NCBI RefSeq assembly: GCF_023243115.1
Contig: NZ_CP085081.1
Span: 2,666,001-2,730,000 of the forward strand
Direction of reading: 5' to 3'
DNA length: 64,000 nt
Source: Sediminicoccus sp. KRV36
GTDB lineage: Bacteria > Pseudomonadota > Alphaproteobacteria > Acetobacterales > Acetobacteraceae
A program made the position numbers and the translations under genes. Position 1 is the stretch's first letter, and every line of letters begins with the position of its first letter. A model generated the notes under the pieces. The model saw nothing but the letters and a program-made list of their open reading frames with translations, was not told the origin of the DNA and searched no databases. Positions 41,443 through 50,703 of the stretch are shown in pieces.

Positions 41443-42285
41443 CTAAACGCTCATCCGTCGCGTCAGACCCACCGCCCGATCCATCACCAGCAACAGCGCG
41501 AAAGCCGCTGTCACCAGCACGCCTGAAGCGGCTGCGACACGCACATCCAGCGCCGTCTCCATCATCCCCCAAAGCCGGATCGGCAGCATGTCCGTATGCG
41601 CCGAGGAGAGGAACAGCGACACCGGCACATTGTCGAGCGAGGAGACGAAAGCGAGGAATGCGCCCGCCGCCACCCCAGGCAGGATCAAGGGCAGCACCAC
41701 GCGCCGGAAGGTCCGCCAGGGCGATGCGCCCAGCGCGGCACTGCTCTCCAGCAAGGCTGGATCAAGCCCGGCGGCACTGGCGCCCACGGTACGCAGCGCG
41801 AAGGGAGCCGCGATCATCGAATGCCCCGCCACCAGCAGCCAGAGCGAAGGCGGGGTCCGCAGCCAGGAGAAGAACATGAGCGCGGCAAGCCCGAAGGCGA
41901 TGCCCGGCAGCACCAGCGGCGCCATGAAGGCGCCCTCGGCGAAGCGCGCCCAGGTGGCACGCGTCCGCGCGACGGCCAGCGCAGCCCCGGTGGCCAAGGC
42001 GGTCGCCACGATCGCGGTCAGTGTCGCCACCAGCAGGCTATTCCCCGCCGCGCGGTGAATCTGCGCCGAGCGCACCGGATCGAACAGCGCCTCATACCAG
42101 CGGAAGGTCAGCCCCGGCGGCGGGAATTTCAGCGCCTGGGAGGTGGTGAAAGACGTGATGAGGACGATCAGCACGGGCCCGATCAGGATCAGCACGCCGA
42201 TCATTGCCAGCAGCAGGATCGCCAGCGCCAGCAGCCGGTCACCCCCGGAGAGCCCCCCACCTGAAAACCTAGGCATGCCGCGCAT
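41443..42285 (-). CDS. ABC transporter permease (PotC-like)
   Basis: The 280-residue inner-membrane protein has six hydrophobic segments and the binding-protein-dependent permease EAA loop near residues 170-190 (ESSAALGASPWRTFRRVVLPLILPG). It pairs with the PotB-like permease, whose 3' end it overlaps by 17 bases, to form the channel of the importer. Last gene of the leftward operon; ATG 42276 is an alternative start. Confidence 0.85.
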   Translation of the reverse strand: MRGMPRFSGGGLSGGDRLLALAILLLAMIGVLILIGPVLIVLITSFTTSQALKFPPPGLTFRWYEALFDPVRSAQIHRAAGNSLLVATLTAIVATALATGAALAVARTRATWARFAEGAFMAPLVLPGIAFGLAALMFFSWLRTPPSLWLLVAGHSMIAAPFALRTVGASAAGLDPALLESSAALGASPWRTFRRVVLPLILPGVAAGAFLAFVSSLDNVPVSLFLSSAHTDMLPIRLWGMMETALDVRVAAASGVLVTAAFALLLVMDRAVGLTRRMSV

Positions 42286-43099
42286 TCCTCCCGAGCAGGT
42301 TCAGGGCCCCTACCACCATCAGCACCGAGCCCATGAGCGTCAGCGCCATGGCGGCGGCCAACGGCCAGTCGAACACCACCATCGCCTGCTGCCAGACCAG
42401 CGCCGGCAGGTAGTTCAACCGCCCGCCACCAATCACGGATTGCGAGATGAAGGCGGTGGCGGCACTCGCGAAGACCAGCGTCGCCCCCGCGATCAGCCCG
42501 GGCAGCGCCAATGGCAGCACGACGCGCCGCAGCGTGCGCCACAGCGAGGCACCGAGCGAAGTCGAGGCATCCAGCAGGGCCGGATCAATCCGCGCCGTGG
42601 CCGCGATCAGCGGCAGCAGCATCAGCGGCATCTCGATCTGCGTCAGGGCCAGGATCAGCCCCGGCTCGGTTTGCAGCAGCGCGGCCGGCGCGGTGGCGAG
42701 GCCCGTGGCGATCAATGTGGAGTTGATCACCCCTTCCCGCCCCAGGATCACGATCCAGGAGAAGGTGCGCACCACGACCGAGGTCAGCAGCGGCAACACA
42801 GCGACGATCAGGATCAGCCGCTTCAACCGCGGCCCAGCGGCCATGTGCACCAGCGCCAGCGGTACGGCCAGCAGCATGGTGGCCAATACCGTCAGCGCAC
42901 CCAGTCGCAGCGTGTTCAGCACCGACTGGATGTGGAAGGAATCCCCCAACACCTCATGCCAGGCGCGCAGGCTGAACTGGCTGAGGTTCTCGTCGGTCGC
43001 GAGCGACGTGCTGAGCAGGATCAGCAGCGGGGCCGCGAAGAACATCAACTGGGCGAGGCCCAGCGGCAGGGCCAGCCGCCAGACGCCCGCCCCGTTCAC
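42269..43099 (-). CDS. ABC transporter permease (PotB-like)
   Basis: The 276-residue protein begins with a GTG overlapping the binding-protein stop (GTGA). It has the PotB-type N-terminal helix (LPLGLAQLMFFAAPLLILLST) and an EAA loop (DASTSLGASLWRTLRRVVLPLALPG). It forms the second half of the translocation pore for a polyamine- or related-substrate importer. Confidence 0.85.
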   Translation of the reverse strand: MNGAGVWRLALPLGLAQLMFFAAPLLILLSTSLATDENLSQFSLRAWHEVLGDSFHIQSVLNTLRLGALTVLATMLLAVPLALVHMAAGPRLKRLILIVAVLPLLTSVVVRTFSWIVILGREGVINSTLIATGLATAPAALLQTEPGLILALTQIEMPLMLLPLIAATARIDPALLDASTSLGASLWRTLRRVVLPLALPGLIAGATLVFASAATAFISQSVIGGGRLNYLPALVWQQAMVVFDWPLAAAMALTLMGSVLMVVGALNLLGRNARHA

Positions 43100-44124
43100 C
43101 CCGCCATCTCGCGGTTGAAGCGCGAAATCCAGCCGGCGCGCAGCGGATTGATCTTCGCCCAGTCATGCGTCACGAAATTCGTGATCTCGCTGATCGAGCG
43201 CATCGGCACATCGGCACCCGGCGTCACCTCCTTGTTCACGGGAACGAAGAAATACGGCTCCAGCGCCAGCGCGCTCTGAACCGGCGTGCTGATCATGGTG
43301 TCGATGTATTGGTAGGCGGCCGCGATGTTCCGGCTGCCCTTGGCGATGTGCATAGTGGTGACGAAGGCCGCCGCCCCGCTCTCCGGCACGGCGAAGGCGA
43401 TGGGCACGCCGCGTGAGCGCAGCAGCGTGACGGTATAGGTGTTGGTGTACATCACATCGATCTGGCCCTGCTGGAACAGGCCAGGCATGGCAGCCGGCGC
43501 GGCCACGGCGGCGACGGAGGGCTTGATGCGGCGGAGTTCCGCAAACAGCGGGTCCATGTTGGTCTCGGAGCCGCCCAAAGCCTTGGCCATCTCGATCAGC
43601 GAGATCGTGCCGAAGGTGGTGCCGAAGCCGGTGAGGCCGAGCTTCGAGGCATATTGCGGCTGGAACAGATCGCGCCAGCCGGCGGGCTTTGGTACCTTCT
43701 GCGGGTTGTAGGCGATGCCCACCACCTGGGCGGCGACGGCAGCCCCTACCGGATCGGCATAGCCTTCGGGCAGAACGGCGCGGCTGGGCAGGCGCGCGGG
43801 ATCGAAGGCTTCGAACAGGCCAAGATCAACGCCACTGACGCGCGGCCCGGGGTCGAGCACGAAGACATCAAAGGGCGGCGTGCCACGCGCGGCCCGCGCC
43901 TTGGCGATCTGGTCCACGGCGAAGAGCGGATCGAAGGAGACGCCGACATTGTGCCGCGCCAGCAGACGGGGGGCGAGTACGGCGCGCAACGCTTCATCCC
44001 AGCCGCCCGGATAGACGGCAGCCGTCATCTGCGTCGTCTGCGCTTTTGCACCAAGGGCCGGCAGGGCAAGGCCGGTAGCCAGCAGGCTTCGGCCCAGGAC
44101 GCGGCGACCAATCATCAGGCTCAT
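43096..44124 (-). CDS. ABC transporter substrate-binding protein (PotD-like)
   Basis: The 342-residue protein starts MSLMIGRRVLGRSLLATGLALPALGA, a signal peptide of Tat/Sec type, followed by a PotD-like fold (AAVYPGGWDEALRAVLAP, then FDVFVLDPGPRVSG, VVGIAYNPQKVPKP). It captures substrate in the periplasm and delivers it to the two permeases. Substrate cannot be read from the sequence; spermidine/putrescine or an opine-like compound is typical. It overlaps the ATPase stop by ATGA. Confidence 0.85.
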   Translation of the reverse strand: MSLMIGRRVLGRSLLATGLALPALGAKAQTTQMTAAVYPGGWDEALRAVLAPRLLARHNVGVSFDPLFAVDQIAKARAARGTPPFDVFVLDPGPRVSGVDLGLFEAFDPARLPSRAVLPEGYADPVGAAVAAQVVGIAYNPQKVPKPAGWRDLFQPQYASKLGLTGFGTTFGTISLIEMAKALGGSETNMDPLFAELRRIKPSVAAVAAPAAMPGLFQQGQIDVMYTNTYTVTLLRSRGVPIAFAVPESGAAAFVTTMHIAKGSRNIAAAYQYIDTMISTPVQSALALEPYFFVPVNKEVTPGADVPMRSISEITNFVTHDWAKINPLRAGWISRFNREMAG

Positions 44125-45266
44125 GCGGAATCTCCTTCAGGGAACAGGCTCGGCGTGGCGCCGGGCAGGATGGCGATGCGAACGGGGCCAGGTGGTGGCG
44201 GCGCGCCATGGCGCGGCTGCTGGATCTTCACCTCCGCCGAGCCTGCCTCCAGGTCATGGATCAAGGCGGGGCCCAGCGGCAGGGAAAGCCGCAGCCGGGC
44301 AGGAAAAGCGTCCGGCCGGGTATCCTCGACCGGCAGCAAGGTGAGCTGCTCGGGCCGCGCGCAAAGCATCACCCGCTCGGCCAGCGCGAAGCCGCGCGGG
44401 CTTTCCACATGGACCGTGGCGCCGGCATCAAGCCGCACGGCATAGCCCGCACCCTCCCGCGCCTCGATCCGCCCGTGCAGCCGGTTGGTGGTGCCGACGA
44501 AGCCGGCGACGAAGGCGGTGGCCGGGTTGTCGTAAAGTTCCGTGGGCGGGCCGACCTGCTCCACCACGCCAGAGCGCATCACGGCCATGCGGTCCGCCAT
44601 GCTCATCGCCTCATCCTGGTCATGCGTGACCAGTACGCAGGTGACGCCGAAGCGGCGCTGGATGCGCTTGATCTCCAGTTGCAGATCCAGCCGCAGCGAA
44701 CGGTCGAGCGCGGCGAAGGGCTCATCCAGCAGCAGGATGGCGGGCTCGATCGCCAGGGCGCGGGCCAGGGCCACACGCTGTTGCTGACCACCCGACAGGG
44801 CGGCCGGGCGCCGCGCGCCGAAGCTTTCCATCCGCACGGCGGCCAGTGCCGATTCCACGCGGCGGATGATCTCGGCCTTGGGCATGCCGCGCGCTTCCAG
44901 CCCATAGGCCACATTCTGCGCGGCGGTCATGTGCGGAAACAGCGCATAGGATTGAAACACAATGCCCACGCCGCGCTTGCCGGGTGGCAGACCGTCAATC
45001 GCGCGGCCATCCACCAGAACCTGGCCCGCCTCGGCCTGGATGAAGCCCGCGACCGTGCGCAGCAGCGTCGTCTTGCCGCAGCCCGAGGGGCCGAGCAGCG
45101 CCAGGATTTCGCCCGGCGCCACGCTCAGCGTCACATCGCGCACCGCCAGCGTCTGGCCGTAGCGCACCCGCACGCCGTCCATGTCGAGGCGATGGCCCAA
45201 TTCCATTGGCGTGGCATCCAGCATGGCCAAAGACGCAGCAAGACTTGTGCCGCGCGGCCTGGCCAT
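44121..45266 (-). CDS. ABC transporter ATP-binding protein (PotA-like)
   Basis: The 381-residue protein has Walker A GPSGCGKTT at about residue 59, Q-loop FQSYALFPHMTA, signature LSGGQQQRVALARALA, Walker B ILLLDEP and H-loop VTHDQDEA, and a C-terminal TOBE-like domain (about 290-381). It energises the importer. It is first in the operon; ATG 45266 is used here but ATG 45224 or 45206 would also preserve the whole domain. A 99-base divergent gap separates it from the deacetylase gene. Confidence 0.88.
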   Translation of the reverse strand: MARPRGTSLAASLAMLDATPMELGHRLDMDGVRVRYGQTLAVRDVTLSVAPGEILALLGPSGCGKTTLLRTVAGFIQAEAGQVLVDGRAIDGLPPGKRGVGIVFQSYALFPHMTAAQNVAYGLEARGMPKAEIIRRVESALAAVRMESFGARRPAALSGGQQQRVALARALAIEPAILLLDEPFAALDRSLRLDLQLEIKRIQRRFGVTCVLVTHDQDEAMSMADRMAVMRSGVVEQVGPPTELYDNPATAFVAGFVGTTNRLHGRIEAREGAGYAVRLDAGATVHVESPRGFALAERVMLCARPEQLTLLPVEDTRPDAFPARLRLSLPLGPALIHDLEAGSAEVKIQQPRHGAPPPPGPVRIAILPGATPSLFPEGDSA

Positions 45267-45365
45267 GGCGGATGCCCGCGCGGCGTCCGAGCCTGCGCAA
45301 CTTCAGGGCAGTTTGTCCCTGATCCTGCACCATGCTTGGCTGCCCCCTCCCGCAGGAGCTTCCCC

Positions 45366-46247
45366 ATGACACGCGATCTGATCGGCACGGCCGGAACCTG
45401 GCCGGATATCCGCTGGCCGAACGGCGCGCGCCTGGCCGTCTCCGTCGTCGTGAATTTCGAGGAGGGCGCCGAGCAGCAGGTCGGTGATGGTGACCCGCAA
45501 TCCGAACGCATGGGCGAGGTGCTGAGCGTCGTCGCCCCCGGCACGCGTGACATGGGGCAGGAGCAGATCTTCGCCTATGGGATGCGCGCCGGCCTCTGGC
45601 GCATGCTGGATGCGCTGGACCGGCACGGGCAGCGCGCCACCTTCCTGATGTGCGGCCGCGCCGTCGAACGCGCGCCCAGCCTCGCCGCCGAAATCGCCGC
45701 GCGCGGGCATGAGGCGGCGGCGCATGGCTGGCTCTGGCGGCCGCATTCCGACTACGCGACGCGCGAGGAGGAGGCACGCGACCTCGACCGCAACATCGCC
45801 GTGATCGAGCGCGCCTGCGGCACGAAGCCGCGTGGCTTCTTCTGCCGCGGCTCCGAGAGTGCCTGGACGCGCGGCCTATTGGCCGAGCGCGGCTTCGCCT
45901 ATGCCTCCAACGCCTTTGACGATGACATCCCCTACGCCGATCCCGATCATCCGGGCCTGCTGGTGCTGCCCTATGCGCTCGACACGAATGACATGAAGTT
46001 CTTCCACCCCAATGGCTTCGTGCGGGCCACGGAGATGGTCGAATATGTGGATGACGCGCTGGAGGTGCTGCTGGCCGAGGCGGCGGCCGGCAAGCCGCGC
46101 CTGCTCAACATTGGCTACCATCTGCGCATCGTGGGCCGCCCGGCGCGCTTTCCGGCATTCGAGCGCGTGCTGGCGCGCCTGGCGGGGCTGGGTGACCAGG
46201 TCTGGGTGGCGCGGCGCGATGAGATCGCCGCTGCCTGGACCCCCTGA
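45366..46247 (+). CDS. Polysaccharide deacetylase/PuuE allantoinase-like protein 1
   Basis: The 293-residue protein is of the CE4/NodB fold: RLAVSVVVNFEEGAEQQ, FAYGMRAGLWRMLDALDRHGQRATFLMCG and HEAAAHGWLWRPHSDY, with a shortened metal site. It resembles PuuE-type allantoinases and peptidoglycan/polysaccharide deacetylases; the substrate cannot be decided. It is divergent from the ABC operon and convergent with a second, related gene at 46260-47177. Confidence 0.78.
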   Translation: MTRDLIGTAGTWPDIRWPNGARLAVSVVVNFEEGAEQQVGDGDPQSERMGEVLSVVAPGTRDMGQEQIFAYGMRAGLWRMLDALDRHGQRATFLMCGRAVERAPSLAAEIAARGHEAAAHGWLWRPHSDYATREEEARDLDRNIAVIERACGTKPRGFFCRGSESAWTRGLLAERGFAYASNAFDDDIPYADPDHPGLLVLPYALDTNDMKFFHPNGFVRATEMVEYVDDALEVLLAEAAAGKPRLLNIGYHLRIVGRPARFPAFERVLARLAGLGDQVWVARRDEIAAAWTP

Positions 46248-46259
46248 AACCCGCGTGGG

Positions 46260-47177
46260 TCACCCCTTCGGCGAATACGGGTGCGTGGCCATCCAGTGTT
46301 TCGCGATATCCACCCGCCGCGTGATCCACACATCCTTGCGACTGGCGATGTGGTCCAGCACCCGCCGCAAGCCCATGGCGCGCGCCGGATGCCCGATCAG
46401 CCGCATGTGCAGCCCGATGGACATCATCTTCGGCTGGCCCTTGGCCCCTTCCTCATACAGCATGTCGAAAGCGTCGCGGATGTAGGAGAACCACTGGTCC
46501 GAGGTGCCCATCCAGCCGGCGTATTTGCCGTCATTATTGGTGAGCGAATACGGCACGACGAGGTGCGGCTTGCCCAGGACGGTTTTCCAGATCGGCAATT
46601 CCTCGCCGTAATAGTCGCTGTCGTAGAGAAAGCCGCCCTCCTCCACGACAAGCCGGCGCGTGTTCACGCTGGGCCCATAGCGGCAATACCAGCCATCCGG
46701 CCGGTGCCCGACCGTCTTTTCCAGGCTGGCGACGGCCAGGCGGATATGCTCCCGCTCCTCCGCCTCGCTCAGCTCGAAATGCTTGATCCAGCGCCAGCCA
46801 TGCGAGCAGACATCGAAGCCGCTTTCGCGGATCGCCGCCGCCGCTTCGGGATTGCGCTCCAGGGCCAGCGCGCAGCCGAACACCGTCATCGGCAGGCCGC
46901 GCTCCTGAAACAGGCGCATCAAGCGCCAGAAGCCGACGCGGCTGCCATATTCGAACATGCCCTCGGCCGCGAGGTCCCGGCCGGATTTCACCTGGTTGAG
47001 GCCGGAGGCCTCGGTCAGGCCCGTCTCGGTGAAGCCTTCGCCATCCTGGACCGAGGGTTCGGAGCCCTCCTCGTAATTCATGACGAAGTTGACGGCGATC
47101 TTGGCGCCGCCCGGCCATTGCGGATCAGGCGGGTTCTTGCCGTAGCCGATGAAATCGCGCTCAACCTGATACGTCAT
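46260..47177 (-). CDS. puuE: PuuE-type allantoinase (polysaccharide deacetylase family) 2
   Basis: The 305-residue protein has the PuuE hallmarks: IAVNFVMNYEEGSEPSVQDG, EYGSRVGFWRLMRLFQERGLPMTVF, VCSHGWRWIKHFELS and a GPSVNTRRLVVEEGGFLYDSD stretch, and is more canonical than the neighbour copy. PuuE-type enzymes open allantoin to allantoate in purine catabolism. The two genes end 13 bases apart in convergent orientation, and the PotABCD-like importer next door could supply a ureide. That link is inferred. Confidence 0.8.
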   Translation of the reverse strand: MTYQVERDFIGYGKNPPDPQWPGGAKIAVNFVMNYEEGSEPSVQDGEGFTETGLTEASGLNQVKSGRDLAAEGMFEYGSRVGFWRLMRLFQERGLPMTVFGCALALERNPEAAAAIRESGFDVCSHGWRWIKHFELSEAEEREHIRLAVASLEKTVGHRPDGWYCRYGPSVNTRRLVVEEGGFLYDSDYYGEELPIWKTVLGKPHLVVPYSLTNNDGKYAGWMGTSDQWFSYIRDAFDMLYEEGAKGQPKMMSIGLHMRLIGHPARAMGLRRVLDHIASRKDVWITRRVDIAKHWMATHPYSPKG

Positions 47178-47244
47178 GGGACCTCGTTCCGCTCATTCCG
47201 CGAGAGGGACGAGCATGTTCCGTGCCAGCGCCGGGCGCAACGTC

Positions 47245-48435
47245 TCAGGCGGCCTCGCCCGCGGCCCAGCCACTCGCCCAGGCCCATTGGAAATTGTAGC
47301 CGCCCAGCCAGCCGGTCACGTCCACCGCCTCACCGATCACGAACAGGCCGGGGACGGATTTCGCCATCAGGTTCTGCTGCGAAAGCGCCTCCGTATCCAC
47401 GCCGCCCAGCGTGACCTCGGCCTTGGCGTAGCCCTCGGTCGTGCTGGGCGTGAGCGTCCAGCATTTCAGCAGGGTGGCGAGGTTGGTCAGCGCGCGGTCC
47501 GGCAAATCGGCCATGCGGCTGCCCGGCAGGTTGCGCTCGGCCAGTGCCTGGGCGAGGCGTGTGGGCAGGAATTCTCCCAGCACCGTGCGCGGCTCGGCCT
47601 TGGGGCGTGCCCGCTTGGCGGCCAGCAACAAGGAGACGGCATCCTGGCCAGGCAGCAGATCGAGCGAAATCGCCTCGCCCTGATGCCAGTAGGAGCTGAT
47701 CTGCAGGATGGCGGGGCCGGACAGGCCCCGATGCGTGAACAGCATCGCCTCCGGGAATTTCGCGCGCCCGGCCTTCGCCACCACCGGCAAGGCAACACCC
47801 GCCAGCGGCTGCATCAGCGCCAGATCATCCCCGCCAAAGGCGAAGGGCACGAGGCCGGGGCGGCGCTCCACAAGGTTGAGGCCAAAGCGCTTCGCCGCAT
47901 CATAGGCAAAGCCCGTCGCCCCCATCTTGGGGATGGAGAGCCCGCCCGTCGCCAACACGAGCGATGATGCGGTGAAGACGCCGCGATCCGTCGTCACGGT
48001 GAAATCCACGCCGCGGGTGATGTCGGTGACGCGCGTCTCCAGCCGCAATTCGACGCCCACGGCCTGCGCCTCGGCCAGCAGCATCGCCACCACCTGGCGC
48101 GCCGAGCCATCGCAGAACAATTGCCCCAGCGTCTTCTCGTGCCAGGTGATGCGGTGTTTTTCGATCAGGCCCAGGAAATCCCGCGCCGTGTAGCGCGCCA
48201 GGGCCGAGCGTGCGAAGGCCGGATTGGCCGAGAGAAACCGCTCCGGCCGAATGTCGCGGTTGGTGAAATTGCAGCGCCCGCCACCGGAAATCAGGATCTT
48301 CTTGCCCGCCGCCTCGGCATGATCGAGCAGCAAGACGCGGCGGCCGCGCTGGCCCGCGCGGATGGCGCACATCAGCCCGGCCGCGCCGGCGCCGATGATG
48401 AGGACGTCATGGGTGTTGATGGCAAAAATCCTCAA
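47245..48435 (-). CDS. BaiN/HI0933-like FAD-dependent oxidoreductase
   Basis: The 396-residue protein starts (TTG) with a dinucleotide-binding GAGAAGLMCAIRAGQRG motif, then SGGGRCNFTN, the HI0933 family signature, and a C-terminal GYNFQWAWASGWAAG FAD-contact motif. The family binds FAD; cellular role in most bacteria is unknown. The stop is followed by no clear terminator. It lies downstream of shc in the same direction, but a 143-base gap with two hairpins separates them. Confidence 0.82.
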   Translation of the reverse strand: MRIFAINTHDVLIIGAGAAGLMCAIRAGQRGRRVLLLDHAEAAGKKILISGGGRCNFTNRDIRPERFLSANPAFARSALARYTARDFLGLIEKHRITWHEKTLGQLFCDGSARQVVAMLLAEAQAVGVELRLETRVTDITRGVDFTVTTDRGVFTASSLVLATGGLSIPKMGATGFAYDAAKRFGLNLVERRPGLVPFAFGGDDLALMQPLAGVALPVVAKAGRAKFPEAMLFTHRGLSGPAILQISSYWHQGEAISLDLLPGQDAVSLLLAAKRARPKAEPRTVLGEFLPTRLAQALAERNLPGSRMADLPDRALTNLATLLKCWTLTPSTTEGYAKAEVTLGGVDTEALSQQNLMAKSVPGLFVIGEAVDVTGWLGGYNFQWAWASGWAAGEAA

Positions 48436-48492
48436 GAACGAAGGGCTTGGCCCTTCAACCCACCAGGCTGAAAACCGGCGTGGCCTCCAAGC

Positions 48493-48533
48493 TTTCCTGG
48501 ACCTTCGTCTGAAACAGCAGAAGGTGCAGGAAA
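48493..48533. repeat. Imperfect hairpin between shc and the flavoprotein gene
   Basis: Arms 48493-48511 and 48515-48533 (TTTCCTG...CAGGAAA outer part) pair with a few mismatches around an AAA loop. No T-run on either strand; possibly a repeat or attenuator. Confidence 0.4.
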
Positions 48534-48554
48534 CGAGTGTCCTGCCGGGGAGCT

Positions 48555-48573
48555 TGAGGGGCAGTGCCCCTCA
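48555..48573 (-). terminator. Hairpin just after the shc stop
   Basis: TGAGGGGCA and TGCCCCTCA are perfect complements with one base between. It lies six bases beyond the shc stop on the - strand and probably marks the end of the hopanoid operon, though no T-run is seen. Confidence 0.5.
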
Positions 48574-48578
48574 TTCCC

Positions 48579-50588
48579 TCACAACCCGTAAGCCACGCGC
48601 TTCGTGTTCGAGGCTCGCAAATTCCGCAGCCGCGCCAGCGCCCAGAGCGGGAAAATCCGGCGATAGCCGTGATACCGCAGGTAGAAGACCCGCGGAAAAC
48701 CAGTGCCGGTATAGTCATCCTCCGGCCAGTCGCCATCCGCCTTCTGGCGCGCCATCAGCCATTCGGCGGCGCGTTGCACCGCTTCATGGCCGGCCTCGCC
48801 ACAGGCCATCAGCGCCAGCATGCCCCAGGCCGTCTGGCTGGCCGAGGATGGCGCGTGCTGGCGGGGATCAGGCCGGGTGCCGCCGCGCGCCGGATAGCTC
48901 ATGCCATCCTCGCCCCAGCCGCCATCCTCGTTCTGGTGCTTCAGCAACCAGGTGACGGCGCGGCGCATCGCGTCATGCTCGGGCGGCAGGCCGGCGGCGT
49001 TCAGCGCCGTCACGGCCGACCAGGTGCCATAGATATAGTTCACGCCCCAGCGGCCATACCAGGCGCCATCCGCCTCCTGCTCCCGCAGCAGGTATTCGAT
49101 GGCGGCTTGCGACGCCGCCTCATCGCCCCGCCCGAGCTGCGCGAGCATGGCGAGGCAACGCCCCGAGACATCGGCCGTTGGCGGGTCCAGCAGCGCGCCG
49201 TGATCGGCGAAGGGAATGTGGTTCAGGTAATGGAAGGTGTTGTCGGCATCGAAGGCGCCCCAGCCGCCGCCACGCGACTGCATGCCCAACGTCCAGTCCG
49301 TGGCGCGCTGGATGGCGCCATCCAGCCCGGCATCGCCGGGCAGCGTGCCGCGGAACCGGTCCATCGCCAGCACCACCACGGCCGTGTCATCCACATCCGG
49401 GTAATGCGCGTTCTCGTATTGGAACGCCCAGCCGCCGGGCTGAAGATCGGGGCGGTTCCAGCTCCAGTCGCCGCGCACCTCGCGGATTTCACGGCCCAGC
49501 AGCCATTCGAGGCCGCGCGCCACCGCCTGCTGTTCGGCCGCACCGCCCGCCTCCATCAGCGCGTGGCTCACCAGCGCCGTATCCCAGATCGGCGAGAGGC
49601 AGGGCTGGACATAGGTTTCGTCCTCGCGCTCCTCGACCAGCTTTTCGATGGCGGCCCAGGCGGTGACCATGCGCGGATCATCCTGCGCGACGCCGAGGCA
49701 ATGATACATCAGCACCGCATTGGCCATGGCGGGGTAGATCGCGCCCAGGCCATCCTCGCCATTCAGCCGCTCGGTCACGAAGCGTTCGCAGGCTTCCTCG
49801 GCGCGGGCGCGGTGGGTGCGGGGGAAGAGCATGCGCGCGCGATGCAGCGCGCCATCCAGGCCCTTGAACAGGGAAGCCCAGGGCTCGGCCTGATGGGCGC
49901 CGCCGGGCCAGTCCTTCACCTGCTCGGGCGGGGTGCCGAACAGCTCGTCGATCGTGACGCCCTTGGGGTTCTGGGCGGCAGGCCGGCGGGCCATGACCAC
50001 CGTCAGCGGCACCAGCACGGTGCGCGCCCAATAGCTGATCTTGCTGACATGGAAGGGGAACCAGCGCGGCAGCAGCATGATCTCGGGCGGCATCATCGGC
50101 ACGGCCCGCCAGGGCACGGCGCCGAACAGCGCAAGGGCAGCGCGGGTGAAGACATTGCTGCGCTCCGCCCCGCCGGCGGCCAGGATGGCGTGGCGGGCTG
50201 CGGCCATGTGCGGCGCATCCGGCGCATCGCCGATCAGGCGCAGCGCCAGATAGGCCTTCACCGAGCAGGAGATATCCAGCGGCCCGCCATGAAACAGCGG
50301 CCAGCCGCCGCCGGTATTGGCCGCCTGCTCCTGCTGGATGCGCCGCAGATACCGGCCGATCCGCGCTTCCTTCTCCGGCTGAACATGGCCGAAGAAGTGA
50401 TGCAGCATGAGGTATTCGGAAGGGATGGTCGCATCCGCTTCCAACTCAAAGACCCAATGCCCATCCGGGCGCTGGCGTTCCAGCAGATGGCGGGCGGCAG
50501 CGGCGACCGCCTGTCCCAGCGGGTCGTTCTGTTCACCGTCATGCCCTGCATGCGGCGCCCTTTCGGGCAGCGCCGTCAGGTTCGGCAT
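48579..50588 (-). CDS. shc: Squalene-hopene cyclase
   Basis: The 669-residue protein has the catalytic DVDD of the DxDD motif at about residue 398-401 and several QW repeats (for example RQRPDGHWVFELEAD near the N-terminus and GDWPEDDYTGTGFPRVFYL near the C-terminus). It cyclises squalene to hopene at the inner membrane, the first committed step of hopanoid synthesis. An upstream in-frame ATG at 50657 exists; ATG 50588 gives a length nearer the family. It follows hpnA and hpnB in the same operon. Confidence 0.92.
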   Translation of the reverse strand: MPNLTALPERAPHAGHDGEQNDPLGQAVAAAARHLLERQRPDGHWVFELEADATIPSEYLMLHHFFGHVQPEKEARIGRYLRRIQQEQAANTGGGWPLFHGGPLDISCSVKAYLALRLIGDAPDAPHMAAARHAILAAGGAERSNVFTRAALALFGAVPWRAVPMMPPEIMLLPRWFPFHVSKISYWARTVLVPLTVVMARRPAAQNPKGVTIDELFGTPPEQVKDWPGGAHQAEPWASLFKGLDGALHRARMLFPRTHRARAEEACERFVTERLNGEDGLGAIYPAMANAVLMYHCLGVAQDDPRMVTAWAAIEKLVEEREDETYVQPCLSPIWDTALVSHALMEAGGAAEQQAVARGLEWLLGREIREVRGDWSWNRPDLQPGGWAFQYENAHYPDVDDTAVVVLAMDRFRGTLPGDAGLDGAIQRATDWTLGMQSRGGGWGAFDADNTFHYLNHIPFADHGALLDPPTADVSGRCLAMLAQLGRGDEAASQAAIEYLLREQEADGAWYGRWGVNYIYGTWSAVTALNAAGLPPEHDAMRRAVTWLLKHQNEDGGWGEDGMSYPARGGTRPDPRQHAPSSASQTAWGMLALMACGEAGHEAVQRAAEWLMARQKADGDWPEDDYTGTGFPRVFYLRYHGYRRIFPLWALARLRNLRASNTKRVAYGL

Positions 50589-50703
50589 GATGTTCAAAAC
50601 GCGATACCCCTTGCCCCTGCTTCGGAGTCGAACCCCGCAAACCTTCCGATAGGCCATTTCCTGCCCAGGCCGGAAGGGTGAAGACGCCTCTGTTGCCTCG
50701 ACT

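Noticed and set aside
50615..50645. tRNA-like T-loop sequence GGAGTCGAACCCC near the shc start
   Set aside because: Only a T-loop-like word is present; no acceptor stem, anticodon arm or CCA end can be built around it, and the long shc frame runs through.
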